From Phlebotomus papatasi (lineage: Eukaryota; Arthropoda; Insecta; Diptera; Psychodidae), in the NCBI RefSeq assembly GCF_024763615.1, contig NC_077223.1, positions 248,001 through 312,000 on the forward strand: a DNA stretch of 64,000 nucleotides, written 5' to 3'. Numbering within the stretch: the first letter of the stretch is position 1; every line of letters starts with the position of its first letter. The notes below the pieces were generated by a model. That model ran no database searches and was not told where the DNA came from. It saw only the letters and a list, made by a program, of their open reading frames with translations. This document shows, piece after piece, positions 11,212 through 22,946 of this stretch. A program made the position numbers and the translations under genes.

Positions 11212-12021
11212 ATTGTTGGTTTTTTTGAAAACTGCACTCAATCATTTAAATAGAAGATCACTTTAAATAATGATGCCGTGGTTTTATAGTTACTATATCT
11301 AGAAACACTAAAAATCTAAGATAGCAATATTTTTTATTACAGATAAAAATATTCTCCTGCACAAACCATGAACAACGTGTGCATTGGCCGAGGATCACAA
11401 AAGAACTACCTTATCGGAAAATTAATTAAAACTTTCTACACTTCTACAGCTTTGAGTTTTGCTGATGAGAGAAAGAGTGAATGAGAGGTAATATATTTGT
11501 TACTCTTTTCTTCTATCATTTAGAAAATAACCATTACCTTTTATCTTACATTTCAGATTGTGGGCGATAAGTAAGAAGTGTGGTAATTAATTTGTTTCTT
11601 AATCTTCAATGAACAGAGTACAAAATCGCGCGTCTCTTTCTTTATCAATCATACTTGTGTATCAACATGAAACATTGTGATTTATTTGGCAAACTAGCAC
11701 CGATACTCATCCTGAGTTTATATGAATTGATCACTTTTTGTCTCTACCAATTGAGGAAATGAAGGTTTTCACATCATAAGCCACCGGATGTTGCTGATGT
11801 GGTTGACTCATCGAGAAAACTTCAGAGCCTGATACAAAGTGAGTATTTTTTTCTCTCACATATTTCCTTATCATTCCCAGAAAAATGACGTGAATTCACC
11901 AATTGTGATAAGTATGTAATATTAGAACAACTTCATAATTGCGACCTTTAGTATGATTTTTATTATCCGTGAAAAAGGGACATATGGGGGTTAACAGTAA
12001 AAAAGATATTATATTTCCACT
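11212..12021. other. Intergenic region between chitin synthase 5' end and ALDH 3' end
   Basis: No ORF or repeat is recognisable. It should hold the chitin synthase promoter and 5' UTR on the minus strand. A minus-strand AATAAA (plus TTTATT at 11959-11964) about 60 bases after the ALDH stop is a likely poly(A) signal. Confidence 0.55.
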
Positions 12022-15000
12022 TTAAGAGTTCTTTTGCTGCACACGGGTGATGACACTCTTGATTTCTGTGTAGTTTCGTAAGGCATACTCTGAATTTTCA
12101 CGCCCATGTCCAGACATTTTGTAGCCACCGAAAGGTACTTGGGCTCCAAATGCATTGTAGGTGTTGATCCAAACTGTACCAGCGCGTAATCCCTGCACTA
12201 AATAGTTGACTTTATCGATATTTTTGCTGAAAATAGCAGCTGCAAGTCCGTAGTCTGAATCATTGGCACGTTTGATTACTTCATCGAGACTCTTAAATCT
12301 GGCTAATTGCTGAACTGGCCCGAAAATCTCTTCTCTTGATATTTCCATATCATCTTGTACATCGGCAAATACAGTAGGCTGTACAAAATATCCTGGACCA
12401 TCAACAGGAGCTCCACCAGCCACTAATTTGGCTCCTTGTTTTTTTCCACTGTCAATCAGCCGGACAATCTTCTTGAATTGTTTCTCATCCACCTGGGGAC
12501 CTTGCTCTGTATTTAAGTCAAATGGGTTGCCTACTATTCGTTTCTTAGCTCTTTCAGCACTGCGCTCCACAAATTCGTCGTAGATGCTATCCTCTACATA
12601 TGTTCGACTAGCTGCACAGCAGCATTGTCCCATATTGAAGAAGAGCCCAAAATGAGATGTCTCCACTGCGTAGTCGAGATCAGTGTCAGCTAGAATTATA
12701 TTAGGACTCTTTCCGCCCAACTCAAGAGTCACACGCTTGAGGTTTACTGCACTTGAACCTTGCTGAATTAAACGACCCACTTTAGTGGAACCCGTAAAGG
12801 CCACTTTATCCACATCCGGATGGTGAACAAGAGCATCTCCGGCTTTCCCATAACCAGGAACAATGTTCACAACTCCCTCTGAAATATATATTTTTTTAGT
12901 TAAACCAAATAACCTTATATAAAAAAAACAGTTTTAGGTTTAGGGCAGAATTGACAGTAAAATGCTCACAGTATTTCGTTAATTTACGGATTTTCATTGC
13001 AATTCTTACGCAAATTCTCGATTACCGTATTACCTTATCTCATACTCGGTGGCGCTAGGTGAAAATAATAATATAAGAAAATTGAAGAAATAAAAAGAAA
13101 ATTCGATAAAGGGTGAGCAGAAAAACCTGTAGATTAATTTCTCTTACAGTTTTTTTGCTCACCGTTTATCGAATTTTCGTTTTATTTCTTCAATTTTCTT
13201 ATATTATTTTCACCTAGTGCCACCGAGTATGAGAGAAGGTAATACGGTATTGGAAAATTTGCGTAAGAATTGCAATGAAAATGCGTATATTAACGAAATA
13301 CGGTGAGGCCACAGCGTGCATTTTATTGTCAATGTGATTCTGCCCTTATTCTTATTTCCTTGATAGGAAAGGGAAAAATACCTTTATGTTACTAAAACTG
13401 CATGAGCTATATTTGTTTAAGTTCGACAATTTATAATACTGTAGGAAGAAATTAAAAATTTTCAGGACTTCTCTTTTAATTGATATCGGAAGTATATCAA
13501 GTATTAGTAAAGTGGCATATAGCCATTGTGTAGAATAATTAGTAATTTCATCGTAATGGATGATGAATTCTAAGATATTTCTTACAGTGTTCCTTTAAAG
13601 CGCGAATGCATATTTGTAGCATTTTATGACTAATTTTATCATATTTTAAATATTTTTAAATTTCTTTAATGAAATATCGGTAAACTATTATAATGTAACA
13701 ATTATTGCAGTCAATTCCATCTTGTTTTATTGAAGGAGAGACTCATTGTGAGAATCTTACCTACTACAAACTGGTTTAAGCTTATCATTGACCATGAAAT
13801 CTTGTATTAAAATGTTTTGTGGGTTTACATAGTTTCTCTTATCTTTTTGTGATAATAAAAATAAATATAAATTTAGAATTGCTCACTTGGCTTTAATTTA
13901 CTCGTCAGTCATTTCTAAATCACGGAAGAAGACTGTTTCAGTAGAACTAGATTCTATATTGGATTGAAAGTATTTTGATAAGTTTTCAATGAGGCACAAG
14001 TCTTGTATTTATTTACGGGTAAAAATCGAACATTGAATTGAGGTGACAAATTTATATAAAACGAAACAGTAAGTATCCGCCTTAAATAAGGTTTCCAGAT
14101 AATGAGCTACACGAGTGTTTTTTCTTTAGTTATCTCTGGTGCCTGAAGACAAGAAGTTTCATTTCAGAGTGAAAGAAAGAAAGAAGTAGAAAAATGTCTC
14201 AGTTGATTCCACGCATAATTTTGGACACTGATGGTGGCTATGACGACGCATGGGCACTTTTTCTGCTACTCAAGGCACATTCCTTTAATATAATTGAACT
14301 TATAGCTATTATATGTGGATCCGGAAACACACACGTAGATAATTGTGTAATAAACACCTGTAGAATACTCGAGGTGGCTCAGCAAAAAAGTATTCCTGTA
14401 TATCGTGGAGCAACTGATTCCCTACTAACGCCCGAAAATCGGACAACAGATAATTTCCATGGAAAGGATGGTTTTGGGGATATATTTTCACCGACAGATC
14501 TTCCTGATATTGGTCCAGTTAACAATAAAGAACACGGCGTTAATGCAATGGCCAAAATTATACAAGACAATCCTAATGAAATTACACTTTTTACTATCGG
14601 AGCTCTCACTAATGTTGCCCTCGCTATACGGTAAGTTTTTTTTTTTCTAATGACCTCTACACACTAGAGACATTTATGTCCATATTGAAGAGTTTCTCCT
14701 ACACAACTGGAGGGCATTTGCTTCACTATGGACATAAATTGGTCTAGTGTGTAGAGGCCATAAGTGTTTAATGAAAAGTCTTGCTTTTAATCAATAATAT
14801 TTTTGGTAGAATGTATCCAGAAAGCATGCAGAAACTTCGTAAAGTCATAATGATGGGTGGTAATTTCTTAGGCATTGGAAATGTGACTCCCAGTGCTGAG
14901 TTCAACATATTCTTCGATCCTGAAGCAGCTGATATTGTTCTGAGGACTCTCAAATGTTCTATAACTGTCATTCCCTGGGAAACATGCATTCCTCCTCTGA

Positions 15001-16850
15001 ACACACTTAACTGGGAATGGAGACGAAAGGTTTTGGGTTCTAATGCGCACCCCATTTTGGATTTACTTAATCCTGTTGAGGATTCTATATATAAAAACCT
15101 CCCATTGAGTGCTAAGTGGGCATGTGCTGATTCTGTGGCTACATCTGTTCTTTTAGCTCCTGAGTATGTCATTAAGGATTCTAAGGAAGTCTATGTGTCT
15201 GTGGAATTGACTGGATCTCTAACTAGAGGGCAATTTGTACTTAATCATCGGTGTCAGAAGCCCCGAAATGTGGAAATCATCACAAAAATTGATCCAGAAG
15301 TACATAAGAAAGTTTTATATTGGGTTATTGAAAAAAATCATCCAAATACTTCTCTGGAGGACTATCTAAAATAAATATTCTCTAAAGCTTCGCATGTGAA
15401 AGAAATTGAACATTTACAATTGTATATTCTAATTCAATGTAAAATTTTAAGGATAATGGGATGATGTGCAATTTGATATGTTTTTTTTATAAATACGGTG
15501 GCTATATAATTTTTTTTTAAATAATATATAATCTGCTAGCTTTGCTAAGAATAAACAAGTATTTTGAATTTATTTTTTAACGAAATTAAAGAAATCAAAA
15601 CTATAAAATACCTGGAAATCCAGCTTCCTTTGTTAGTTGGGCGATATAGAGCGCTGTTAGGGTTGTTTGTTCAGCTGGTTTGAGTACAATTGTGTTCCCA
15701 GTAGCAAGAGCAGGTCCGAGCTTCCATGCCATCATTAAAATAGGAAAATTCCAGGGTATGATCTGCCCACAAACGCCTACTGGTTCATGGCGTGTATAAG
15801 CAAAGAAGTCCCCATCCATTGGAATTACTTTTCCATGATTTTTGTCTGCCCATCCGGCAAAATAGCGTAAATTCTTTAAAGCTACCGGGATATCAACATT
15901 GTATGACATGGCAAAGGGTTTTCCATTGTCAAGTGTTTCAAGGCTGGCAAGGTAATTGCGGTCTCTTTCCATCAAATCTGCCAAGCGATAAATAAGATTT
16001 CCCCTTTCTGAAGCATCCATTCTACGCCATGGAGATCCCAATGTAAATGCATTCTTTGCAGCAGCCACTGCCAAGTTGATGTCTTCCTTTTCACTCTCCT
16101 GAATATCAGCGATAATTTGTTCATTAGCTGGATTGATGCTCTGGAAAGTTTTGCCGCTTCTACTTTTGTGCCATTCATTATTGTAGAAAATCTAGTAAAA
16201 AAAATAGAATTATGTATTATTATATAAAAAGTTAGATTTTTCTTCTTCTGAATAACCTTGACACTTTTCAATAAGAGTATTTCATTCTTAGAAATTTGAT
16301 AAATGAAAATAACATTTCAAAAAAAATAATCTTCTTTTAAAGGAGCTTAAATATTTTTATTGCTGGAAACGCGCTTCTATATATGAATAATCGAGCTTTT
16401 TTTAGAAGTATAATATGCAAGATTAGATAAGCTGGTAAAAATGATGACTGGGAATTTATTTTCAAAGGCTTTTCATATTTTCTCTTTGATAAGTGCTCAA
16501 TGAGATGTTAAGAACAAATGGTAGCTTTGGTCGTTTCCATTACTAAGCATTGTATAATAATAGAAATATAAAGATTATACGACACTTATAGATGCAGATG
16601 ACGATATAACTGTTTAACTTTAATCAGTTTAATGAGTTTAATAGACCGATAATAGCCGGTTTTTACATATAGAGAAATGTTAATCTGAGACAAATGCCCT
16701 TTCTTGTATAAAAGTGATGTGGGTGATACTCACTCCCGTATAAAGAACTTTTGGGGATGTCTGTGGCTGAGGAGCAGGGGCAGATGCAACTCCACATTTC
16801 TGCTGTATCAGTAAGCGGTTTATAGAACGAAAATTCCACTTTCTTAGCAT
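12022..16850 (-). CDS. Aldh: Mitochondrial-type aldehyde dehydrogenase (ALDH1/2 family)
   Basis: Three exons on the minus strand, 16850-16734, 16191-15612 and 12878-12022, join in frame to 517 aa, the length of animal ALDH2 precursors. It oxidises aldehydes to acids with NAD+. The N-terminus MLRKWNFRSINRLLIQQK is basic and hydroxylated, as in a mitochondrial presequence. YTGIFYNNEW follows, then the Rossmann-fold motif GQIIPWNFP, FTGSTKVG, LELGGKSPN with the general-base Glu, and NMGQCCCAAS. The middle cysteine, residue 319, is the catalytic one. The count agrees with human ALDH2 numbering (302 plus a 17-residue presequence). The ending is typical of the family (HGRENSEYALRNYTEIK). The 2.7 kb second intron contains a complete gene on the other strand (14194-15374) and an inverted-repeat element. 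The first-exon ATG is chosen because it opens the presequence. Confidence 0.95.
12943..13345. mobile_element. Inverted-repeat MITE, family 1 copy A (TTA duplication)
   Basis: The 403 bases begin GGGCAGAATTGACAGTAAAA and end with the near-complement (TTGTCAATGTGATTCTGCCC). Nearly the whole element folds on itself, with arms containing taatttacg, gcaattcttacgcaaatt and ctcggtggcgctaggtgaaaataat. TTA flanks both sides (12940-12942, 13346-13348). It sits in the ALDH second intron. A sister copy is at 20966-21285. A 3-base TTA/TAA target suggests PIF/Harbinger-type mobilisation (inference). Confidence 0.88.
14194..15374 (+). CDS. Inosine-uridine preferring nucleoside hydrolase family, nested in ALDH intron
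   Basis: Two exons, 14194-14630 and 14810-15374, join in phase (CG plus A gives Arg) to 333 aa. The family cleaves the N-glycosidic bond of ribonucleosides to free base and ribose. The N-terminal calcium-binding signature DTDGGYDDAWAL is at residues 11-22, with Asp 11, 13, 17 and 18. A GNT motif follows near 46. The VIMMGGNFLGIGN and PSAEFNIFFDPEAA block is typical, and a C-terminal Asp (D253, in ACADSVAT) matches the last metal ligand. The catalytic His expected just before that Asp in protozoan enzymes is not seen; the region reads W-A-C-A-D. No signal peptide is visible, unlike salivary secreted insect relatives. A TATA-like ttatataaaa is near 14050. AATAAA occurs at the stop and near 15550. 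It lies wholly within an ALDH intron on the opposite strand. Confidence 0.93.
14651..14760. mobile_element. 110-base hairpin MITE in nucleoside hydrolase intron (TAA duplication)
   Basis: It starts TGACCTCTACACACTAGA and ends with the inverse TCTAGTGTGTAGAGGCCA; the arms extend through cattTATGTCCATA. TAA flanks both ends (14648-14650, 14761-14763). It makes up most of the only intron of the nucleoside hydrolase gene. Confidence 0.85.
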
Positions 16851-18065
16851 TTTTCTAATTTTCTCGACACAACTCGGAGACGATTTGCGCACAACTGAGT
16901 CGTAAGTCCAACCAAAAGCTCTTTGTAGGAAAATTTAGAACTCCGAATTAGGGATATCAGGCTTTAATGAAATTTAAGATTTTTTTAATCAAGCGTTACT
17001 ATCATAGACTTTAATAGTGTTACTTTTAGATAATTAATTTAATCAAAATGCAATATTATCATTAAAAACAACTTTAATTAAAATTAATTGTTGAAAATTT
17101 ACCCATTTTCTAGCGCGAGATTGTTACTGTAATTTTTCGTAGAATCTTTGAAAATCTTTATTCAAATATTGCAAAATTTTGGTGCACTTTTCCCTGTACC
17201 CTATTTATTTATTTATTTATTACTTACTCCCTCCGTATTAAAAAAAAATTAAAAATATACGACTATAAAAATAAAAAGAAAAATGTTGGCAAAAGTCTAT
17301 GAACAGGAAACAACATACGCTTGCGAACGGATTGAATGAGATTTTAATTTATTATAAACAGGAAAACCCATTTTTTCTTTTCACATTATGCCCAGCGCAC
17401 AATAAGTGAGAGTGAATGAAACCTAGATCTATTTATCTCGCTCACTCTCACAGGCAATTTTGAAAACATGTTTACAAACAAAAGTTATTGTGCGCTGGGC
17501 ATTAATCATTCATCAACAATAATACTTTATTGTGAATTGAAAGTACGAAGTATTCTGTTTTATAGTTCGAAAGGATCGAAAGAGATATCCATTTGCGATC
17601 TTCAGTAAAAGTTAACATAATTTTTGGGTGCCAAAAGTTTTACCAAACGTCTTTACCAGGGGTTTGCCAAACGTCATTTTGCGATACTGATAAATTTTTG
17701 TCAATTCAATCGTTCTTTATAAAGTTTTCCTGATTCGAGCAAAACAATCATAACGTGATCTCCGAGATTTTCATGATTTATTTTAATTCCGAAAAATGGT
17801 ATTCAAGCTAAATAAGCTAAGTTATCAGAAATTAATGATTAGATAAGATTTTTACGAGAAACATTTGACGTGCAAGTTAGTTTTTTTTTAATTTTATTGT
17901 TAACATGTTTTGTAAATTTCAAATTTATTTTGAAAGTTTCAGAAACATTGATAAATACGAATCCTAATTCGATGAGCTTTTTCGGAATTGGTTGTCAATT
18001 TCTCCGGTTTGTTTTGGCTTGTTTAAAGTGACTATCGTAATATTGTAGTTTTTATTCATTTTAAA
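16851..18065. other. Intergenic region between ALDH and the zinc-knuckle gene
   Basis: The two genes diverge, so this should hold both promoters. No ORF is convincing. It contains a short ATTT microsatellite near 17203-17221 and a hairpin MITE at 17390-17500. Confidence 0.55.
17390..17500. mobile_element. 111-base MITE with GCCCAGCGCACAATAA ends
   Basis: The left end GCCCAGCGCACAATAA and right end TTATTGTGCGCTGGGC are perfect inverted complements. The inner arms (gtgagagtgaatg / cactctcac) also pair. The flanks are AT-rich (attat / attaat), so the target duplication is ambiguous. It lies in the shared upstream region of ALDH and the zinc-knuckle gene. Confidence 0.85.
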
Positions 18066-18646
18066 ATGAATGTAAATAAAAACAACAGATCTGCATGTAA
18101 AAAATGCGGGTATACAGGACATCTCACCTATCAGTGCAGGAACTTTCTCAAGGTATGTTTCCTTTCTAAGATGTTAAAGAAAATTCCAATAGACTAACGT
18201 CATATACCATATATTGTAGCTGGATCCAGAAAGGGAGATTCTCTTGGATGTCAGTAGCACTAGCAGTGATTCTGATGATAAATACGTGACACCCTTAAAA
18301 AAATTAAGAAAAGAAGAACTAGAGGAAGCTGAAAAAAAAATGGAAAATACAAAAACGAAGAAAAAGAAAAATATCAAATCTAAAAAATCGAAGAAGAGAA
18401 AATCTAGGATGGATACAGACTCTGAGTCTTCTAGGTAATTTTCATTTAACCTTTATAATGTTTAATATTTATAATAAAATGCGTTTTTTTTTCAGTTTTA
18501 CTGAGTCTAATAGCGATTCATCGGACGAATCTAGTTATGGCACAAGTGAATCTTCAGGATCGAACTCTAATCGCAAATCTCGTAAACGTAGAAAGAAGAA
18601 ATCCTCGAAGAAACAGAAGAAATTGAAGAAAAAAAAGAAGAAATAA
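18066..18646 (+). CDS. SREK1IP1: SREK1IP1-like zinc-knuckle protein
   Basis: Three exons, 18066-18152, 18220-18434 and 18496-18646, give 150 aa. A single CCHC zinc knuckle (C11, C14, H19, C24; ACKKCGYTGHLTYQCRNFL) is followed directly by LDPEREILLDVSSTSSDSD, then Lys/Glu-rich coil, Ser-rich acidic blocks and a poly-Lys/Arg tail. This order, and the knuckle-then-DVSSTSS linkage, is the signature of SREK1-interacting protein 1 (P18SRP), a small splicing-associated nuclear protein. Role in splicing is from the family. Splice junctions GTATGT, GTAATT and TAG/CAG acceptors keep frame. The stop codon overlaps an AATAAA, and a second AATAAA is at 18695-18700. It is upstream of perlecan on the same strand, with about 4.3 kb between. 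Confidence 0.86.
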
Positions 18647-19649
18647 ATATTAGAATTTTTTATATATATAATAATAGAAGACAGACTTTCGGGAAATAAA
18701 AAGAGAACGAATTTAAAAACGGAGCTATGTTTAGCGAAACTTTCAATTTGATTCTATTTTGACTCGCATAAACTTTACACGCTCATTCTTACCGTCTTTC
18801 AGTATTCTACAATAATTTTGCTTTAAATACTTTTATTGGTCTGGGCAAGGGAAGTCAGGGAAATTGAGGAAGCCAAGAGAATGTGAAGTCGTAAAACACT
18901 ATGCTAAACAAATATTAAAGGCTCCTTTTAAATCGCATGTAAATTTTTAAAGGTGGTTTTCTCAGTTAAACGCTTCACAGTGTTTAACTAATTGCTAATG
19001 TGGTGTGGTGAGAATTATTAACACATGATCATTGTCATGCAGCCACCTCCCTACAAAATTCCTTACCTCTTTCAATTTTTTGTCTGCTGTATTTTTGCTA
19101 AGAATTCAATTATTTGTGTAACATGTGTGCTATTAAACCAATACTTATCTACATACTCACCTTCTTTCTAACATTTCCAAGACACCTTTCCATCACTAGA
19201 CTATCATCTGTCCTTTGGTCACTTGTATTTCTGATTGCTTCAGAGGTGCGTCCGTGTCAATAATTCTCAGAATACATACATAGTTAACAATAAATTTAAT
19301 CAATGTCTGTATTTGTTAAGACTAAAAAAATATCATGACATTAGAGCTTAGAATGGAAATTTGCATTCGTTTAAAGTTCAAATATTGATAAAGCCATGAA
19401 ATCACCAGACAAATGAGTTGTCGCATCAGGGTGGTTAAAACGGTTAAATGAAGTAATTGTAATGCATAAAAAATTCTAACATTAGACCGTTAATATTACA
19501 ACATAAATATTGAATGAAATATATGTTCTGATGTTTCAAGTCATTATGAATTAAACCTTTAAGAAAGAGTCGTGTAACCTCATACATACCTTGAAAAATC
19601 TATCAGACGGATTTAGTGTTTTTTACACTTGTATGGACATTTGGAACAT

Positions 19650-19845
19650 ACATTAGGGTCGAAGGAAGTTCTATTTGGCAGGGAACACCTATTATCAATT
19701 TCGCCAAATTATTGATATTTATTTTTATTGAATTATATGTTAAAATGCAAGTAATATGACGTTTTTTCATGAATCTATCTTATCCTATAAGGGTAGATGT
19801 TGAAATGTCATACCCCAAATGGTACAAAATAGGGTGCCAATGAGT
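19650..19845 (+). repeat. Dispersed repeat family 2, copy A
   Basis: The stretch runs from agggtcgaaggaa through atgcaagtaatatgacg to caaatggtacaaaatagggtg. It shares order and words with 20520-20700 and 54062-54290: the cagggaa block, aagtaat(a/g)taacg, and (a)aaatggta. The copies have diverged and their ends are uncertain. Confidence 0.6.
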
Positions 19846-20519
19846 TTTCCGTAGACCATAAAATTTTAGAAGTTTTCTCTAAAAATACAAATGAATGATT
19901 AATTTTCGTTCTTGTGAAAGTATGTATAGTAATTTTAGTTTCTAGTGCGAAAAAGTTTTTGGTCAAAAAAACAATGGGAATATAAAAAACATAAAGTTCA
20001 TTCATCGATGCAATAATTTGAAAATTCCTCAATTTTGAGCTAAAATATTTATCATGTAGCAAATAATTACAGATTTGCAAAAAATATCCCAGTTTCTTCT
20101 TATCTTCTAGTTTGTGATTATGTACAAACTTTGGAAAAAAAAGTATTTATAGCTTAGCTGTTTAAGTTTGTTGACATTTTTCACATTTGTTTATTCTTGT
20201 TAATTGAAGCAAATATGCTCAAATTTTCCATGGTTTTTCGTGGTTATGATCTTAGTTATGTGAAAAGTTATGTTTTGGAAATCGCAGTGAATTCGAAACT
20301 ATACACCCTATTTATAGTGTGTCAGGAATCCAATTGGCTATAAATGAGATTAGTCGTCTCTGGACTTTAGCCATAAGGTGGGTGTCCAGCATATACATAC
20401 AGGAGAATTTATATCTTGTAAATTCTACTGTTTGAATTTATCGAAATTTCTAAAATAAAGAAATATTGTCTACAATAGACAGGATTTACATTGGACCGTT
20501 TTTTTTTAGCAAAATGAAG

Positions 20520-20700
20520 AAGTAGGATGGAAGAAACGTCTCTTGTGCAGAGAACTGTTGTTGACAGTCTCATTAAAATATTGAAATTTATTTAATATAT
20601 CTAATAAAATGCAAGTAATGTAACGCCCTTTCCTTTAATCAGCCTTATTATATGAGATGTTCATATTTCATATCCCAAATGGTATTAAAACTTTCAATTT
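20520..20700 (+). repeat. Dispersed repeat family 2, copy B
   Basis: It shares the internal words atgcaagtaatgtaacg, gagatgttcat and cccaaatggta with copies at 19650 and 54062. The left end is degraded. Confidence 0.5.
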
Positions 20701-20965
20701 AGTCATGATTTTGAAAAGTATTTTTACCATAATTTTCCTAACTTTATAACAAAAGTGGTTTAAGTCAATTTTTAGGGAAGAAAAATCTTAAAAACAACAG
20801 AAAATAGCGACACAAGATCTTAAAGTCGGGGCAATCATCTTCCAGATGGACCCCTAAATAAAAAAAAAAGATCTTAAAGTGTCAATAGATGTTACTTCCA
20901 CTTTGGTCAGGAAGCAAAAAAAATTCTTATGTACAAAATGTTTGTGTATTATAATTTTTGATTAA

Positions 20966-21285
20966 GGGCAGAATCACCTTGACAGTAAAATATGCTCACC
21001 GTCATCGTCAAAGCCTTACCGTATTCCGTTAATTTACGCATTTTCATTGCAATTCTTACGCAAATTCTCAATTAGCGTATTACCTTATCTAACACTCGGT
21101 GGCACTAGGTGGAAATAATATTATTAGCCGTTTTATTTCTTCAGTTTTCTTATACTATTTTCACCTAGTGCCACCGAGTACGAGATAAGATAATACGGTA
21201 ATCGAGAATTTCCGTAAGAATTGCAAGGAAAATGCGTAAATTAACGAAATACGGTGAGTATTTTACTGTCAATGTGATTCTGCCC
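20966..21285. mobile_element. Inverted-repeat MITE, family 1 copy B (TAA duplication)
   Basis: It begins GGGCAGAATCACCTTGACAG and ends CTGTCAATGTGATTCTGCCC, flanked by TAA (20963-20965, 21286-21288). The arms match the copy in the ALDH intron (12943-13345), including the cactcggtggcactaggtg / cacctagtgccaccgagta pair. It is about 80 bases shorter in the loop. Confidence 0.88.
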
Positions 21286-21313
21286 TAAATGTTAAAATTG
21301 AATCTCGATTTAA

Positions 21314-21786
21314 CCCTTTAACGACGAGACACTTTTTACAGACTGAAAATCAACAATAAAAATTAAACTGGTAAACATGATCAGTGATAAGTCTTACATC
21401 TAACCTTGGAAAGTCCAACATAGTCTGATTCGGTATATTTTGTGCTTCTATGAGCGATAGGGACAAAAATAGCCCAAAAATTTAAATAATTTTTCTGACA
21501 ATACCAATGAATAATATTTTATTGCCAAAAGGGTTTTGCTTAAAAAAAATTGGAAGTATAAAAAATAAATAAAATCAATTATGAATTTGAGAATTTAAAA
21601 ATTCGCCATTTTTTAGCTTAAATATTTACTACATAGCAAATAGCTAGAGACTTGCAAAAAATATTCTAGATTCCTTCAACCTTCTACTTTACAATTATGT
21701 ACAGACATAAGAAAAAAATAACTTTAGGTAATCAGGAAAAATTATTTTCTTTATGGGACACCGGTGTTCCAACCGTCCTTAAAGGG
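21314..21786. mobile_element. piggyBac-type MITE with TTAA duplication
   Basis: It begins CCCTTTAACGACG and ends CGTCCTTAAAGGG and is flanked by TTAA on both sides (21310-21313, 21787-21790). The TTAA target and CCC terminus are the piggyBac signature. The internal part has no ORF. Related sequences occur near 20030-20150 and at 53652-53830. Confidence 0.85.
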
Positions 21787-22946
21787 TTAACATATCTCTT
21801 CAAATTACTCAATACTTTTTTGCGTAAAAAATATACCTCTAGAATATTTTAGAAGAAGACTGAAGAAGAATGTCTTTTTAAAAATGCCTCAAACTTATCA
21901 TAGTTAAAAATCATTATACTGCTTCACATTAGCATTCAAATAATTCAATATTTTAATTTAGAAAATTTTATATATGGGCACACAGATTAAAAATTCCTTG
22001 CGTGTGCATCATTGAAACTTTATACTTATTTTGATTGGTAAAATATCTAATGCAAATATTTTATCAAGACATTTTTGGAGTTTGGTACAGAGTCTAAGAA
22101 AGATGTAGAAGCCTGAGAGAGGTGAGAGAACATTATACATGAGAGAGTGTTTGGACGTTTTGAGAAAAGATATAATGGAAAGAAAAAAAAACTTTGGGAT
22201 GCTTCATACTCAAGAACAATGGGAATCCCTGCAATAGGATCATGCCCAGGAGAGAAACGCTCACGGGGCAAAATAAGTATTTTTCCCACTTTCTGGATCG
22301 ATGTCCAAATTTCTTATCATTTGTTTCAACTGAATAAAAAGCTGTAACTGAAAAAGCTACTAAACACTAAACTTAAACAGTCAACATTATTGCAATGTGT
22401 GTGGAGAAGAAGAAGAAGAAGAAGAAAAAAGTAAAAGGGGGGAAATGTATAAATGGACAATCCCACAATCTTCACGAATAAGTTGGTATTTGAGGAGCAA
22501 CACACAGAAAGTTTTGGGCGAGTGACTTCATGGATAGGAGTGTGGAGAGCGAACAATTTTTAAATGTATATAATATGCCTTTGAAATATTCTCTAAAACG
22601 GCTTTGGAAGTCACGAGAGAGTAGTGAATGGGATGAATGGGAAAAAAGGGCTCCGTGTGTATTATAAAATTTGCCAAATGATGTGAATATTTTATGCGCT
22701 GATCAGTGTTCCTCCGGCTTTAAGCGTGGAAACACATTCGGGTACTGGGGCTCAATATTTTTAATTTTTGTCAATCCCTTTTCTTAAATCATTTCTCTAA
22801 CAATTTTTCTCTGAGCAAATCTTTTAAAATAAGACAGTGAACTTTGCGAAGTGTTTGAGTGAAAATTATTGATGATTTGTGGGTGCAATTGAGAGGTTTT
22901 ACTTCATCCGTTTTAGTGGTTTGAAGAGGAAATCCTAAAGCAGGAG

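Larger units (their letters stand above)
18647..22946. other. Intergenic region upstream of perlecan, repeat-rich
   Basis: No supported gene. It contains copies of several dispersed repeats (19650-20160, 20520-20700, 20966-21285, 21314-21786). The last several hundred bases should hold the perlecan promoter and 5' UTR. A GAA microsatellite lies near 22412-22428. Confidence 0.55.

Noticed and set aside
22412..22428. GAA repeat as part of a coding exon
   Set aside because: Short microsatellite flanked by stops in all plus frames and by no splice pair.
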